Of a stretch of DNA of 64,000 nt, positions 39,018 through 51,500 are shown in pieces. The stretch comes from Kalmanozyma brasiliensis GHG001 (taxonomy: Eukaryota; Basidiomycota; Ustilaginomycetes; Ustilaginales). Location: positions 558,001 through 622,000 of the forward strand of contig NW_015961948.1 in assembly GCF_000497045.1 (NCBI RefSeq), read 5' to 3'. The notes beneath the pieces are model-generated. The model saw only the letters and a list, made by a program, of their open reading frames with translations. It did not search any database and was not told where the DNA came from. Position numbers and translations under genes: made by a program. Position 1 is the first letter of the stretch, and every line of letters begins with the position of its first letter.

Positions 39018-40503
39018 TCAGCAGCGCGCATTGGGCCTCGAGTTGAGGTTCCTCGTGATCCAGCCGTATTGAAGACCCTTCTGGTAGTCCCAGTCGGCCG
39101 CCTGCTCGGTCTTCCAGGTCCACATGATCCAGCCAGATGCACGCTCGTACACCGAGATCTGAGTCTCGAACAGACGCTTCAGCGAAGCCTTGTAGTTGGT
39201 CGAAAAGTTGGAGCCGTCGCCCGTCTTCCTGCTGCAGCTGCCGACGTAATAACTTCCAGGAAAGCTGCCATCGTATCGCGCGCCGACGAACCTGCCGTTG
39301 AGGTACTTGGCACAGTCGGTGGGGGCAGTGGACCACTCTCCGACGATGGTCCACAGGTTCCTGTTGGAAGCGGCGAGGCCGCCTGCTTGGCTGCAGAAGG
39401 TGTTGAGACGGTCGTTATGGTTTCTGGCCACTTCTGCAGGCGAGAAGACCTGATAGATGTGCGTGTCGAGCAGGATCTGTTGGTACTGCGGGGGCTGATA
39501 CTGTCCGTTCCAATACGACGTACCCAGAAAGGCGTCGTGGATCATGACGGCAGCGTTGTAGAAGCTTGCGCGGGACGCCTGGATGCCTCTGGTGTAGTAC
39601 GACTTGGTGTAGTCCATGATGTTGCCGCCCACGAAGCCGGCGGGCTCGTTGAGGAGCTCGATCGAGGTGACGGTACCACCGTACTTGGCATAGCGGCGGG
39701 CGATCTGGGCGATGACACCGACGGCGCGGTTGGCGTTGTTCTGGTCGTTGGGCCAGTTGACAGCACCCTTGCGACCGGAGTTGTCGAAGCCGTTCTGCGA
39801 TCCAGGAGCGCCGTGCAGATCGATGATGACCTTGAGACCGTATTTTCGCGACCACTGGATAGCACGCTCGAGATAGTCGGCTTGGTTGGCGCGCACGTAA
39901 GGCTCGCCGGCAGAGGTGTCGAAAGCCCAATAGCCGATTGGGATGCGGACATGGTTGAGACCAGCGCCTGCGATCTGAGCAAAATCGGACTCGGTGTAGA
40001 AAGAGGCCCAGTGCGCCTGAAGTCGACCGTAGGCGTTGCTGGCATACTGGCCGAAGGTGTACTCATCGATGACACGACCGTCGCCTGTGTTGTCAAAGAG
40101 ACTTGGGGTGATCCATGGCTCAGCCACGAGCCATCCTCCGATGTTGACACCGCGAACCTGGTATAGTGAAAAGGGCAGCGGAGGTCAGCAAAAACGCCAC
40201 TTGGTGTACGTAGCCATCTTTTCGCGCCTAGTGCGTTGAACAGAAGCTCACCTTTTGAGATCCATAGGCAAAGCCGGGGTTCTGCCGGGACTCAAGAACG
40301 ATACGAGCATCGTTGAGCAGCTCGCCGCGCTCGTTGAGGAGAGAGTCTTGAAGTTTGCCGGAAGGATCGGCGCGAATGACGGGACGGGTATCGTTGCCGG
40401 CGGGAACAAAACCTTCGAGACGAGTGGGAGCTGCGACGGCCTGCTGCGACACGAGGACGAGCGCTGACGCCAGCGTGGAAAGAAGACTGATCTTGAGCAT
40501 CAT
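39018..40503 (-). CDS. Secreted exo-beta-1,3-glucanase (GH5, EXG1 family), 2 exons
   Basis: Exon 1 is 40252-40503 and exon 2 is 39018-40157; the 94-bp intron has GTGAGC and CCAG ends, joining AYGSQK to VRGVNIGGWLVAEPW, an unbroken family motif. The 463-residue product starts MMLKISLL with a signal peptide to about residue 24 (AVAAP); a single-residue shorter start is equally possible. GH5 landmarks are GLNHVRIPIGYWAF, VIIDLHGAPGSQNG, SIELLNEPAG (acid/base Glu), DTHIYQVF and WTIVGEWSTAPTDC (nucleophile Glu), and the C-terminal GWIMWTWKTE. Fungal enzymes of this group trim beta-1,3-glucan in cell-wall growth. Four or more Cys fit the usual disulfide pattern. No GPI signal is seen, so it is probably released or wall-held. 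Confidence 0.95.
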
Positions 40504-43205
40504 TTTGAGGTCAAGCAAATGTCGTTAAGGAGGTTGTGAGGTTGTGACTCGGGAAGAGGGGGTCCGACCTTGACGCTAGCCAGGCGTGATGTGACTATAT
40601 GCAAAAAGTCGTTCGGTGACCAAGAAGGAGAGATGGGACGCCTGCGTCGAGAGGATGATGATTCGTGGCGTAGTCCGAGGCTAGCCAAGAGGTAAGGAAG
40701 ATACGATCCGATGACGGTGGGGAAAGGGTCGGCTTATATAGATGAAAGGTCTGCCGGCAAACCTTGTGGGTGGACAATACGAAGAAGGAAGAGGGTGGGA
40801 GGAGAGAAGAAGGCAGGAGAAGGAAGAAGAGGGTAAGTGAACGATGAGTAACGACCAGAGAGGAAGCTCAAGCTTGGACCCCTCTCTCCCTCGCCCCTGA
40901 TGGCAGTCTGCCTTGAGTGTTTGCCGTAGAAGCTGAGTGGGGTCAGTCAGTCGTGGGAAAGAGTGAATGATGTCCGACAAGCGCCATCGGCTGTTCTCGC
41001 AGGGCTCGCTTGATCAAGGCGCAGCAGCCGAGTTGCCCCATTCAGCTGTTGATCTGACGTTGCTTCTCGCATCGCAAGGCAACGCAGCCGAACTTGTCGG
41101 CAGACCCGAGATGTGACAGATCAGAGTGCGGGTCGAGCTGCATGAGAATTAATTGTTGATATGACTGATTCCGCAGTAGTGGAGCAGCCTTCCAAAAGTG
41201 CGAAATTGGTCACCTGCCCTGCAATCATCGGACAAAGCCGATAAAGTTGACGTGCTGACGGCATATGCAATGTTGCATTTCGCGCAGTCCCGTGCAGTCC
41301 CGTGCAGCGAGCTCGTCCCGTTCAAACAGCGGAAGTCGAGACGGGAGCCAAGCTTGCGCAGCTCGCTAAGAGCATTTTTGCGTTAAGAGCCGAAGAGAGA
41401 CCCTGGGGAAAAGGGGCAAAGGCCCTTCACGCTCAGCCCACCGCCATATCCCCAACCGGGATCTCATGCGCTGCCAAGACCCTCTTCTTGCAGGAAGGGA
41501 TGCTGCGGCGAGGTCCCAGCTCGCCGTTCCGCCCTCGCTTTAAGGTCACGGTAAAGCGACCACACTGGCGTACTCACACTAGCACATTTGCCATCGCTAG
41601 GCGAGTCAAGCCGTTAAGTCGACATGGTTGCCTTCCAGGCGATGAAGACGAGGAGGAGCTACTCACGGCAAGACTGTCTTTGCGAGACTTTTCGGTGCCA
41701 TCAGCAAGGTGGCTTGACACAAGCGCGGGAGAAGCAAGGTCGCCTGAAGATCCTTGCACGGCGTAATGAAGTCAAAGCGTTGCCGGTCAAAATGGTCCGA
41801 GTTTCAGGCCTGGAACAGGGTCCCATGTCTCAGTTTCAAGGCCAAGCTTAAGCTGTGTCTGAGGCTATTTTTTTGGTTTTTCCGCCGCCAACCTTGGACC
41901 GTTCATCTCCGCTTATTTGGTGAGTGGAACTCAGCTCCGTTGACAGCCACTATAATTAATTTGACCGCGAAGATTTCCCCTCGCGCGGGCATAACTTAGC
42001 CTGCCATTCAACGCCTACGCCCAATCCTTTCGCTTATCGGTCCTTGCGTCATGCGGGCATCAGAGGCCATAAGGGTTCAACGCCGACCTCGCTTGTACAT
42101 CGCATCAGAAGCGACCTTCGAACGTGCGGGTGGGGTCACCTGCAAGGGATGGTCTCATCTCGGCCTCAATGGAGCCTGACCGCGTGGTCCGGAGAGCTGG
42201 CTGAGAGCAAGCTGAGCGCAACTTGTTGCCAAAAGCGATTCGTCGAAGCGAGGCCTATTTGGGATGAGAGATTAATCGGTCCGATACCAGCCTCTGAGCA
42301 GGAGTACGCGCTCCGGTGTCATATCCGTGTTTAGCACAGCAACGCAAAGAGGTCACGATAGCGACTTTCAGCGGCAAGCCCTTTTTGATCCACGTCTGAA
42401 CTCACAGCAAGGGCGAGACGAAAATATGACAGAGCTGCAATCGGTCCTGACCGGCAGCTCGTCAGCCTGGTATCGTCCGTCGTTCAAGTCAGAATGCTAT
42501 GGTAGATTTCACCCTGCAGTAGGAGCAAGGTGATAAGCATGCTGGACTGGCAAGCGTCGGATAGACGCGCGCTCGACACAAGTCGATATATCTCATCCAC
42601 AGAACGTTGAGGTAACTTACCTTATACGTAATCACGTTCAGCAAACGTCTTTGTAACTCGCTACAGCCAGGCAAACACCGTGGTTGCTACCAGCCTCCTT
42701 GTTCGTCCATATTCACAATCGACTCGCTCAGGTAGATCGAGCTACCAACGATCTCGAACGTCTCATTGCCGATACCTTGAACTCTAGTCTAGCATTCTCA
42801 ATTTCGTGGATTGTTAGACTGTAGGCATTCCGCCTACCTTTTCTGTGCTGCTTATCTGCTGCTGACAAATTGCTGCGCAGCACGCATCAGAAGCCTGCAC
42901 CCTTGAGTTTATTCGAGCTGCGACTGCGCTTTTCTGAGAGCAACACTTTGGCAGTTCTTCTTCCACAACCACCCACTTCCATCCCTTTGATCAGGGACGT
43001 GGCAGCTTGACTCTTCTCCTCCATCAAGCCCAGCGCCCATTCTCCAGCAGCGACGTTTCAACAGCATCAGTACGTCCATACTTAGCCGTTGTCGACCTCT
43101 GGCTCAAGGCATCCCAGCCCTTGCTCAAGGGTCAGCGCACCGCCGCTCTCATGCTGTGAAAAAGGCCCCTCTCAAGCTGTCGTCTTGACAAGCCCTCTAT
43201 CAAAC
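40504..43205. other. Gene-free region between glucanase and UPF1
   Basis: About 2.7 kb separates the divergent starts. A TATA box for the glucanase lies at 40734-40740. The centre (about 41120-42900) is patchily AT-rich, with many short frames on both strands but none over 155 residues and none with recognisable features. No repeat longer than ~10 bp was noticed. Confidence 0.5.
40734..40740 (-). promoter_or_regulatory. TATA box for the exo-beta-1,3-glucanase gene
   Basis: TATATAA reads on the minus strand ~235 bp before the ATG, implying a leader of about 200 nt. Confidence 0.5.
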
Positions 43206-46200
43206 ATGTCGCAGCACTACGGCTTCGAGCACTTCGATGGTGCGTCCAACTACGGGGCTTCGAGCTCGGAATACTCCAGCATCGACAGCAGCTCTCGCCC
43301 TTACAGTCAGACCAACGGCCAAAAGCGCACGCAGCCCAGCACCGCCTCTCGTCGTCACGACCTCGACCTCGATTTGGACCTTGAAGCCATCAGCGATCTT
43401 CATCTGACTGAGAAGGACTTGGACCCTTCACGGTCTCGCGCTCATGCTCATCAAGGTCCTTCATCCTCAAACTACGACAACGCTGTTCACCCGCATCTCA
43501 CCCACGGTGATTTTCACAACGGCTCGGCCACCCTTTCTGACATCGAAGCAAATGCAGATTTGGCTCTTCAGCAGAGCCTACCTGAGCATGCCTGTGCGTA
43601 CTGCGGCATCCACAACTCTTCGTGCGTAGTCAAGTGTCTCATCTGCAACAAGTGGTTCTGCAACTCGCGCGGATCCACTTCGGGCTCGCACATCGTCAAC
43701 CATCTCGTCCGCGCCAAACACAAGGAGGTTTGCCTTCACTCCGAGTCGCCCCTCGGTGAGACCACACCCGAATGCTACAACTGCGGGGCTAAGAATGTCT
43801 TCCTTCTCGGCTTCATCCCAGCAAAGAGCGAGACTGTGGTGGTCTTGCTGTGCCGCCAGCCCTGCGCAGCCATGTCCAACTCGAAAGACATCATCTGGGA
43901 TACTAGCCAATGGTCGCCTCTTATCGAGGATCGCTGCTTTCTCACCTGGCTCGTCAAAGTGCCCTCGGAGCACGAGCAGCTTCGTGCACGACCAATCACT
44001 CTGCAGCAGATCAACCGTTTGGAAGAGCTATGGAAGGATAATGCCAATGCTAGCCTCGAGGATCTTGATAAACCAGGCGTCGAGGAGGAGCCCAATAGCG
44101 TACTGCTTCGCTACGAGGATGCATACCAGTACCAGAACATCTTTGGCCCCTTGGTCAAGATGGAGGCCGACTACGACCGCAAGCTCAAGGAGTCGCAAAC
44201 CCAGCAGGATCTCGTCGTGCGTTGGGACCAGGGTCTCAATCAGAAGAAGATCGCCTGGATGATGCTTCCCAAACTCGAAAGCGGTGAGGTCCGATTGGCA
44301 GTCGGAGACGAGCTCAAGCTCCGCTACCGAGGCGAGATGGCAGCCCCTTGGGAGGGCGTCGGTCACGTCATCAAGATCCCCAACAATGTCTCGGACGAGG
44401 TCGCATTGGAGCTCAAGAGAGCTGACGGCGTGCCCGACCACTGCACGCACAATTTCTTCGCCGATTTTGTCTGGAAGGCCACGTCGTTCGACAGGATGCA
44501 GAGCGCCATGAAGACCTTCGCTGTCGAGGAGCAGAGTCTCAGTGGATACATCTACCACAAGCTGCTCGGCCACGAGATCGATAACGCGACGCTCCGAACC
44601 ACCATGCCCAAGCGCTTCAGTGCTCCCGGCCTGCCCGAGCTCAATCACAGTCAGGTCAATGCGGTCAAGAGCGTGCTGCAGAAACCGCTCAGCCTCATCC
44701 AGGGTCCTCCTGGTACGGGCAAGACAGTAACCTCCGCTACCATCGTCTATCAGCTTAGCAAGATGAACCCAGGTCCAGTCCTAGTCTGCGCCCCCTCCAA
44801 TGTCGCCGTCGATCAGCTCTGCGAGAAGATTCACATGACGGGCCTCAAAGTGGTGCGTCTCACAGCCAAGAGCCGAGAAGCGCTTGATAGCCCCATCAGC
44901 TTCTTGACGCTCCACGAGCAGGTCGCCAACAACGACACTAACATTGAGCTGCAAAAGCTGATTCAGCTCAAGAACGAGCAAGGAGAGCTCAGCAGCAGCG
45001 ACGAGCGCAAGTACAAGGCACTCACCCGGGCTTGCGAGAAGGAGATTCTCAGCACCGCCGATGTCATTTGCTGCACCTGCGTTGGCTGCGGTGATCCTCG
45101 CTTGGCCAAGATCAAATTCCGAACCGTGCTGGTCGACGAAGCGACGCAAGCAGCCGAACCAGAATGCATGATCCCCCTCGTGATGGGCTGCAAGCAGGTG
45201 GTCTTTGTTGGTGATCACCTCCAGCTCGGCCCAGTCATCATGAACAAGAAGGTGGCGCGCGCCGGCGCGAGTCAGAGTCTGTTCGAGCGCCTCATCATGC
45301 TCGGTAATCGGCCCATTCGACTTCAAGTGCAGTACCGCATGCACCCTTGCCTCTCGGAATTCCCTTCCAACATGTTCTATGAAGGCACTCTGCAGAACGG
45401 AGTTACCGCGCCCGAAAGGTTGCGCAAAGACGTTGACTTTCCGTGGCCCGTGCCGTCCCTGCCCATGCTTTTCTTCCAGAACTTGGGCCAGGAGGAGATC
45501 TCAAGCAGCGGCACGTCGTTCTTGAATCGCACAGAAGCATCCAACGTCGAGAAGATCGTGACGCGCTTCTTCAAGGCCGGCGTCAAGCCATCGCAGATCG
45601 GTATTGTGACTCCCTACGAAGGTCAGAGGAGCTACATTGTCAACCACATGCAGCTGCACGGCGTGCTCAAGAAGGAGCTCTACAAAGATGTCGAAGTGGC
45701 CAGCGTCGACGCTTTCCAGGGTCGAGAGAAGGACTACATCATCCTGAGTTGCGTGCGTAGCAACGAGCACCAGGGCATCGGATTCCTGAGCGATCCGCGG
45801 CGACTCAACGTGGCGCTCACTCGAGCTCGCTATGGCCTGGTGATCCTCGGCAATCCCAAGGTGCTCAACAAGCATCCTCTGTGGCACTACCTGCTCGCTC
45901 ACTACAAGGAGAAGGGATGCCTTGTCGAAGGTGTTCTGTCCAACTTGCAGCCTAGCATGATGCAGTTTCCTAAGCCGCGCCGACCGTTGCAGAGGCCCGG
46001 AGATCTCATGGCCCGTCATCGACACGACTTGGCTGGCGACGATGCGTATGGCGCTTCTCGTCGGGGGCCATCTTCCGGCACGGGTCCGAAAGGCCACTCG
46101 AACGAGCATGGCTTCTTTCGCACGCACGACCCCATGTCGTACATCCCTAGCGACGCTCAGAGCGTCACGAGCTTGGGTACGCAGGCGACATACCCCTCTA

Positions 46201-46487
46201 CCCATCTCTCGGTAGGCGGACAGCATGGACCGTATGCGAGCAGCATCGTGAGTCAGGACGTCGATACCGAGAGCCTGGCCGGCAGCATTGCACCGCCAGC
46301 AAGCATCACATACAGCCAGAGCGATCGCCTTCATCGTCGACTCAGTCTGAGCAGCATGAGCGGCGCTTCAGACATGACGAGCCTAGACAACTACAAGGGT
46401 GACGGAAGTTACGCTGGCGGGCACGACGATGACGCGGGTTCGACGTTTTCGGCTGCCATTTCGCAATCGTCGTTCACCACGTTTTGA
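43206..46487 (+). CDS. UPF1: UPF1/NAM7 RNA helicase
   Basis: 1093 residues from the ATG at 43206 ([12 protein letters not shown]); the longer open frame starts at a TTG. The Cys/His-rich UPF2-binding domain runs about 129-250: [24 protein letters not shown], then [18 protein letters not shown] and [10 protein letters not shown]. The superfamily 1 helicase core has GPPGTGKT (Walker A, ~500), [25 protein letters not shown] (DEAA-like box, ~640), [39 protein letters not shown] and LNVALTRAR. The C-tail (~930-1093) is Ser/Gln-rich with several SQ sites, the SMG1-type phosphorylation motif, and is longer than in budding yeast. Known role: ATP-driven RNP remodelling at premature stops in nonsense-mediated decay. 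UPF3 lies ~6 kb to the left. Confidence 0.97.
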   Translation: MSQHYGFEHFDGASNYGASSSEYSSIDSSSRPYSQTNGQKRTQPSTASRRHDLDLDLDLEAISDLHLTEKDLDPSRSRAHAHQGPSSSNYDNAVHPHLTHGDFHNGSATLSDIEANADLALQQSLPEHACAYCGIHNSSCVVKCLICNKWFCNSRGSTSGSHIVNHLVRAKHKEVCLHSESPLGETTPECYNCGAKNVFLLGFIPAKSETVVVLLCRQPCAAMSNSKDIIWDTSQWSPLIEDRCFLTWLVKVPSEHEQLRARPITLQQINRLEELWKDNANASLEDLDKPGVEEEPNSVLLRYEDAYQYQNIFGPLVKMEADYDRKLKESQTQQDLVVRWDQGLNQKKIAWMMLPKLESGEVRLAVGDELKLRYRGEMAAPWEGVGHVIKIPNNVSDEVALELKRADGVPDHCTHNFFADFVWKATSFDRMQSAMKTFAVEEQSLSGYIYHKLLGHEIDNATLRTTMPKRFSAPGLPELNHSQVNAVKSVLQKPLSLIQGPPGTGKTVTSATIVYQLSKMNPGPVLVCAPSNVAVDQLCEKIHMTGLKVVRLTAKSREALDSPISFLTLHEQVANNDTNIELQKLIQLKNEQGELSSSDERKYKALTRACEKEILSTADVICCTCVGCGDPRLAKIKFRTVLVDEATQAAEPECMIPLVMGCKQVVFVGDHLQLGPVIMNKKVARAGASQSLFERLIMLGNRPIRLQVQYRMHPCLSEFPSNMFYEGTLQNGVTAPERLRKDVDFPWPVPSLPMLFFQNLGQEEISSSGTSFLNRTEASNVEKIVTRFFKAGVKPSQIGIVTPYEGQRSYIVNHMQLHGVLKKELYKDVEVASVDAFQGREKDYIILSCVRSNEHQGIGFLSDPRRLNVALTRARYGLVILGNPKVLNKHPLWHYLLAHYKEKGCLVEGVLSNLQPSMMQFPKPRRPLQRPGDLMARHRHDLAGDDAYGASRRGPSSGTGPKGHSNEHGFFRTHDPMSYIPSDAQSVTSLGTQATYPSTHLSVGGQHGPYASSIVSQDVDTESLAGSIAPPASITYSQSDRLHRRLSLSSMSGASDMTSLDNYKGDGSYAGGHDDDAGSTFSAAISQSSFTTF

Positions 46488-48518
46488 AGGAGGACTACGA
46501 CGATCTCCTCTTAGCATACTCGAATGCTGAAGTCGAGCGTTTTCCGGCACAATCCACCGAGTGCGGAGCGTCAATTGGCCTCAGCTTTGGCGTCAGCGGC
46601 TCGAGGGACAGGTACATCACAACGGGGATCGGCCATGGAGCAATGCAGCTGCCTTTGCTGCTCGTTGCGCTTGTAGCGCAGGTCGATAACGCAAGAGGCC
46701 GTCACGAAGGGTTCCTTGCCGACAGGAAGCATCCCTGCACACGGCACTGCATGCCACGGACCGCTGACCACGCTGCGCACTGCCCCATTTCGATGGCTTC
46801 TCCCTCTCCCAACGAAGAACCATAGAGTCCATTCACCGGTGCTTTTGATACTAGACTAGATTCGGCAGTTCTTATTGTTGCTGAAACAATGAAGCAAATC
46901 GAGCCTGACAATGATGGAGGAACGTGATTGTGTCTCATTGTGACAGCTGCTTTAGGAGACTGGGCTCCATCTCCAGATCTGCGTCTTTGGGCGAGGTTTG
47001 ACCGGTTGGTGGCTGGCCTACTAGATCTCTTGGTCCGAGAGACCCGACCAAGCCTTCAGTTTTCACACTCAGCCCGCAGCTGCCCAGCCTGCACGAGGAT
47101 TGGCCAGCCGTGCATAACCGCCTGGTCGGGAAGGGAAAAGCTTCTTGAAACCGAGAAAAAGTCTCGCCAACTGGCACCTCAACAGTTGTGTTTCAGACTC
47201 CGATTGAGACAAAAGGGCTGCAAACACTTTTTTTCCCCGGACGGCTCGCGCGGCACCAGCAGAGCTCGACTGTTCTTGATCCGGTGTGGTTGCATGTCTC
47301 GCCTGAGACCGTTTCTCGGTCAGCTCGGCAGTGTATCGATTTGATCGCGATGGACATGGATAGACACCGACACACGGAAACGCGGTCTGCCGCCCCCACT
47401 TCATTCATACTGATAGGCTGCAGGAGCCTCGCGTTCGGACCAGATGGCGGCCGTTCCTTGCTCACGTTCGCGGGTTTACCCTCAGAGACCTCGGCGCGGA
47501 ACCACCAGCTTTGCTTAGAGCGTGCAGAGCGGTGTCAAGAGGCTATCGCGCGTGCGTCTGCAGCTGGCAACCAGCTGTTGGCACGGACAATGGAAGCGTG
47601 CGGATGTGGGGCATGGGAAAGGGGCCGCATGCTCTCCTGTGCTGCAGAGGTGGTGGCAGGGAGCCTCTGCCATTGTCCGCGGCGCGTAACCAAGGCGAAA
47701 GGCGTAGACGCGCTCGCACTTTTCCGAAAACTGAAAACTTGGCTTGACGTCAAGGATCTTGCTTCAGCTACACGGATTATACAATGGCGGCCGCTCTGCT
47801 CGCCTGCACGTCAAGGCTGCAAGTCAGTTCGGTTCGCTTGCCAATCCGCTCGCTCGCTCTGAGTGTGTCTTCGCTTTGCTGCTGAGGACCGTTCTGACGA
47901 TCTGAATGATTGCCTTCGGCTAAGCTAGACAATTAGGGCTCGAGTGGGGGTATGTGTGTGCGTCGGCGCTAGCCATCTGGCGCTGTCCTAGTGCTCACGC
48001 CAACTCTTCACCTTAGCTGACCCTTACTTCGCTTTGCTCCTTCCTTCCCGCACAACACACTACCGACAGCTTTCGATCGCTTCGTCGCCATCGCCTCTGA
48101 TTGCAGCCACGCCCGTTGAGCTCACACTCCTTTCCCAGCACATCTCGGATGCGCCCTGAGTTACACTTGGACTCGTCGGCGGCACTCTTGTTGCTCCATC
48201 CAGTCTCTTCATCTCCAATCGGCAAACTCGTCCGTTCGTCTGACACGGCATAGCATCGAGTCGCGTAGCTTCCTTCATAGTAACCAACGCGCTTGATCAT
48301 CGGCTTCAACATCGCATCACTTTGACTTCTCCGGCGAGCAATCGGAAGCGCCACCAACGTTGTCTGCATGGTGTCAATCAAATAGATTCGCATCACCCGC
48401 CAGTTTCATTTCCGCCACCACTGGCATCCTCGGGTGATCCGACAAGTCCCCATTCGCGGCAAGCTGCCAATCATTCTGCCATTGTGACTTCGGCGTTAGC
48501 GGTGCGCGCACTTGCACA
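46488..48518. other. Gene-free region between UPF1 and the coiled-coil gene
   Basis: About 2 kb between two plus-strand genes. A frame of ~224 residues at 47188-47862 begins with a non-ATG codon and has no recognisable feature. The right end (about 48000-48518) is the likely promoter and leader of the next gene; no TATA box is visible. Confidence 0.45.
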
Positions 48519-51500
48519 ATGTTCTCGCAGTGGCGGACCAAGCGACAGTTTCCCATGGACGCTGGTCCATCGGTCGCTCCGAGGAGCTCGTCCATAACGA
48601 ACTTGGCAGTTGAGTCAGACTCGGCTCGTAGTAACTCTTCTCGCTCGATGCAGCCCACGCCCTCTTTGCTTCAGCCTACCACCGGCGTCAAGGCCTCGAG
48701 AAAAGTCGCGAACCGCAAAGGATCCAAATCTAGGTTAGCCATGCGCGATGGCTCTGGTAGCGCGCCACCGGCAACGAACTTTGTCACAGGACCTCGATAT
48801 GCTAAACGTCGATCGCGCCGCGACAGTTATCTCGAGTTCGGCGGAGGTGTTGTGCCTGGCGACTCATGCACGGAATCGGAACTGTCCGAATCGTCTGAGT
48901 CACCCATCACACCCAATCGACACACCAACGCAGAAAGCGGCTCCAACTCAGCTCCCCCGACGACCCCAAGCTTCCCCTCCAAGCCCACGGCTCCACGGCA
49001 CGGCCGAGACGGTTCGCTTCCTCGACTCGAGCTGAGCCAAACACGCAGCAGCATCGACGATTTCCGCTCCTTACTTGCCTTCGCATCGCCATCCAATCTG
49101 CACGGCAGAAGGCTCGCATCCTCTGCATCCACTGCTTTGTCGACGCCTGACCTTGCTACTGCCTTTGCAGCTTCCGCCGATAGATCCTCGCCTCTTCCCA
49201 ACAGGAACAAGCCGCAGCCTCCCATCCCTACATCAGCAATCACTATGAACAAGCCAAGCACATCCTCATCGATCTCATCCGTCACCAGCGCTGCAGTCAA
49301 GGGACAGAAGCTCCCACGGTCGCCCGCCCGGACGGTGTCGGGCAGAAACCAAATCGTCAGCACAGACGAGTACCGACGTCACGCTCACCATTCCAGCGGT
49401 GTGCAAAGGCAATCCACCGCCTCGAGCTTGCCTCGATCTGTCTCTCGAAGGGCATTGTATTCATACGACAACGATCAGCTTCGATCGCCCACGCGAAGAA
49501 CCTCCATCTCGGAAGCCATGCGTCAGCTCGAGGACAGTGTCCAGCGAACGCCAGACGCTATCAACTTCAACGGGCTCGCTGCCAGCAGCAACGATTCCGA
49601 GACCAGACGCGCTGTCCTTACATCCAGCGCTCGTGCCAACACAACCATGTCGCGCACCAACAGTCGTGGCTCACGCAGACACACCAAGTCCAGCAGCGAT
49701 ATGTCGGCTCGCAATTCCACCGAGAGCTGGAGGGGCGGTGCCATCGGTCGCGATATCCTTCGCATGCTCAATGATGCCGAACAGCTTGACGATACGCAAA
49801 CCACGTCGTCGCTGGCTTCGAGCAAGCTGCAAGGTACGCTCGTCAGCGAGGGTGGTCATAGCTCAGCAACAGATCCTAGCACCGACTTGCATGACGCAGA
49901 GCAGTTAGCCACCATCAAGGAGCGCATCGAGGCACCCGAAGTCGCGCTCCAGCGCCAAATGTCGATCGATCTCGGCTTGAGCCCATCGCAGACCGCTGGG
50001 CTTTTCGAAATCGTAACACGCGGAGTCTCGACTTACTCTTCCGGATCTGAAGAGATCCGAGCTGGCTCGCCGGACTTCAGCTCCGCCAGGAGAGCGACTC
50101 GGCTTCCCGATCTTGATGAGGCGCGAGAGACTCGTCAGCACGGAAAGGTTCATGGCTTGACCTCGCCGACCTTCGGTCCTCGACAAAGGAAAGCTTCGCA
50201 AGCCTCGATTGCAAATGAGCTGCTGCCAGCTCTGACCCTTGATAGCACAGCACCAACATTGGTCAAGAGAAGATCGTCCAACGCCTCGTCGATTCGCTCC
50301 CGCAAGGGTTCGTCTGAACGCTATCACGATGCAGGTCCTCGTCGCGCCTCGGAAGGGCTCGTGACGATGCCGTCGCCGACCTCAACGCGCTCGGCAACGG
50401 AGGCGTATACCACGCCGCTTCCTTCCCTTCCCTTCGCCGCATCAACGCCGATACCTCTCTTGCCGCCCGCCTGGAGATGGTCTGCAGCGCAGGCATCCGA
50501 GCCGAATGGTCCCGAATCGGTTTACCAGGCCGAGCTGGCAAAGGCAGTGGGCAAGGAGCGCAAGAATCGACCTGCAGCTCTGGCTTTGGACCAGTCAGCA
50601 TTGTCCGCATTTGCGCCTGACGGATCGGTTTCTTCCGCCAACACGGGCGTATTCAAAGGTCTTGCGAGTCCCAGCAGATTGCGCGCTCCGCCTCCTTCCG
50701 CCCCTCCAACGGAGCCATTGCCGCCTGTGCCTGATACGCCTCTGCTCGCACCCAAGAGTCCGATGGCACGACAGCGCCGCGGATCGGATTTCAGTGCGGC
50801 GGGGGTCAATGAAGCGGAGGCGCCCAAGACGCCAAAATTGCCTCGCTATTCGTCCTCGACCACCGACCTGCTAACGCCAAAACACTCTTCAGATCCGGCG
50901 TCAGCCTCGATCTCAAGTCCCAACAGCAGGCGAGCGATGGAGTCAGACACCATCTCGACCGAAGGTACGAAGCAGATTGAGACCGCGGGTCGGGTCAGGA
51001 GGCCGAGCGCTGGTGCGGTTCTAGCTGTCTCGCCAGTGCCAGAGGAGCCGCCAGTCCATTCGCCTGCACGCGTCCCGAGTGGCGAGGACTTGCATCAAGT
51101 TGCAAGCTCTCCAAAGACTCGAGCAGCGGACGCAGCCGCCTCGAGACGATTGTCCATGCGCAAGAAGGGTCGCAAGAGCCAGGAGGCGACCAAGAGTGCT
51201 GCGTCCGCCGTCGTTGCCACCGAGCATGCAGGCGGCCAAATCGTGTCGCCGAAGCTCACGTCGCCGATCTTGAAAGACCAGAGACAGTTCGCCCCGACCA
51301 AGGCAGAGGAGGTGTCTCCGCGGTCGTCGCCACCCTCGCTGCCAGAAGATGCCTTTGAGGTCGTGCAGGCTCCAGTCCGCCGCGCAATAGCCACCGAGAA
51401 ACCATCTCGCCCCCCTCCGAGCGCTTGGAACGGACGTAAGGTCACTTCTACCGCATCTGTGAGCAACACGAGCGACGCAGCAGACTCATCAGAGCTGGGT

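Noticed and set aside
38676..40166. Plus-strand frame of ~496 residues antisense to the glucanase
   Set aside because: It overlaps a well-supported GH5 gene and the SYF2 3' end and has no recognisable motif; GC-rich codon use opens the reverse frame.
47188..47862. 224-residue plus-strand frame downstream of UPF1
   Set aside because: Begins with GTG, not ATG, and looks random; Cys-rich end has no regular spacing.
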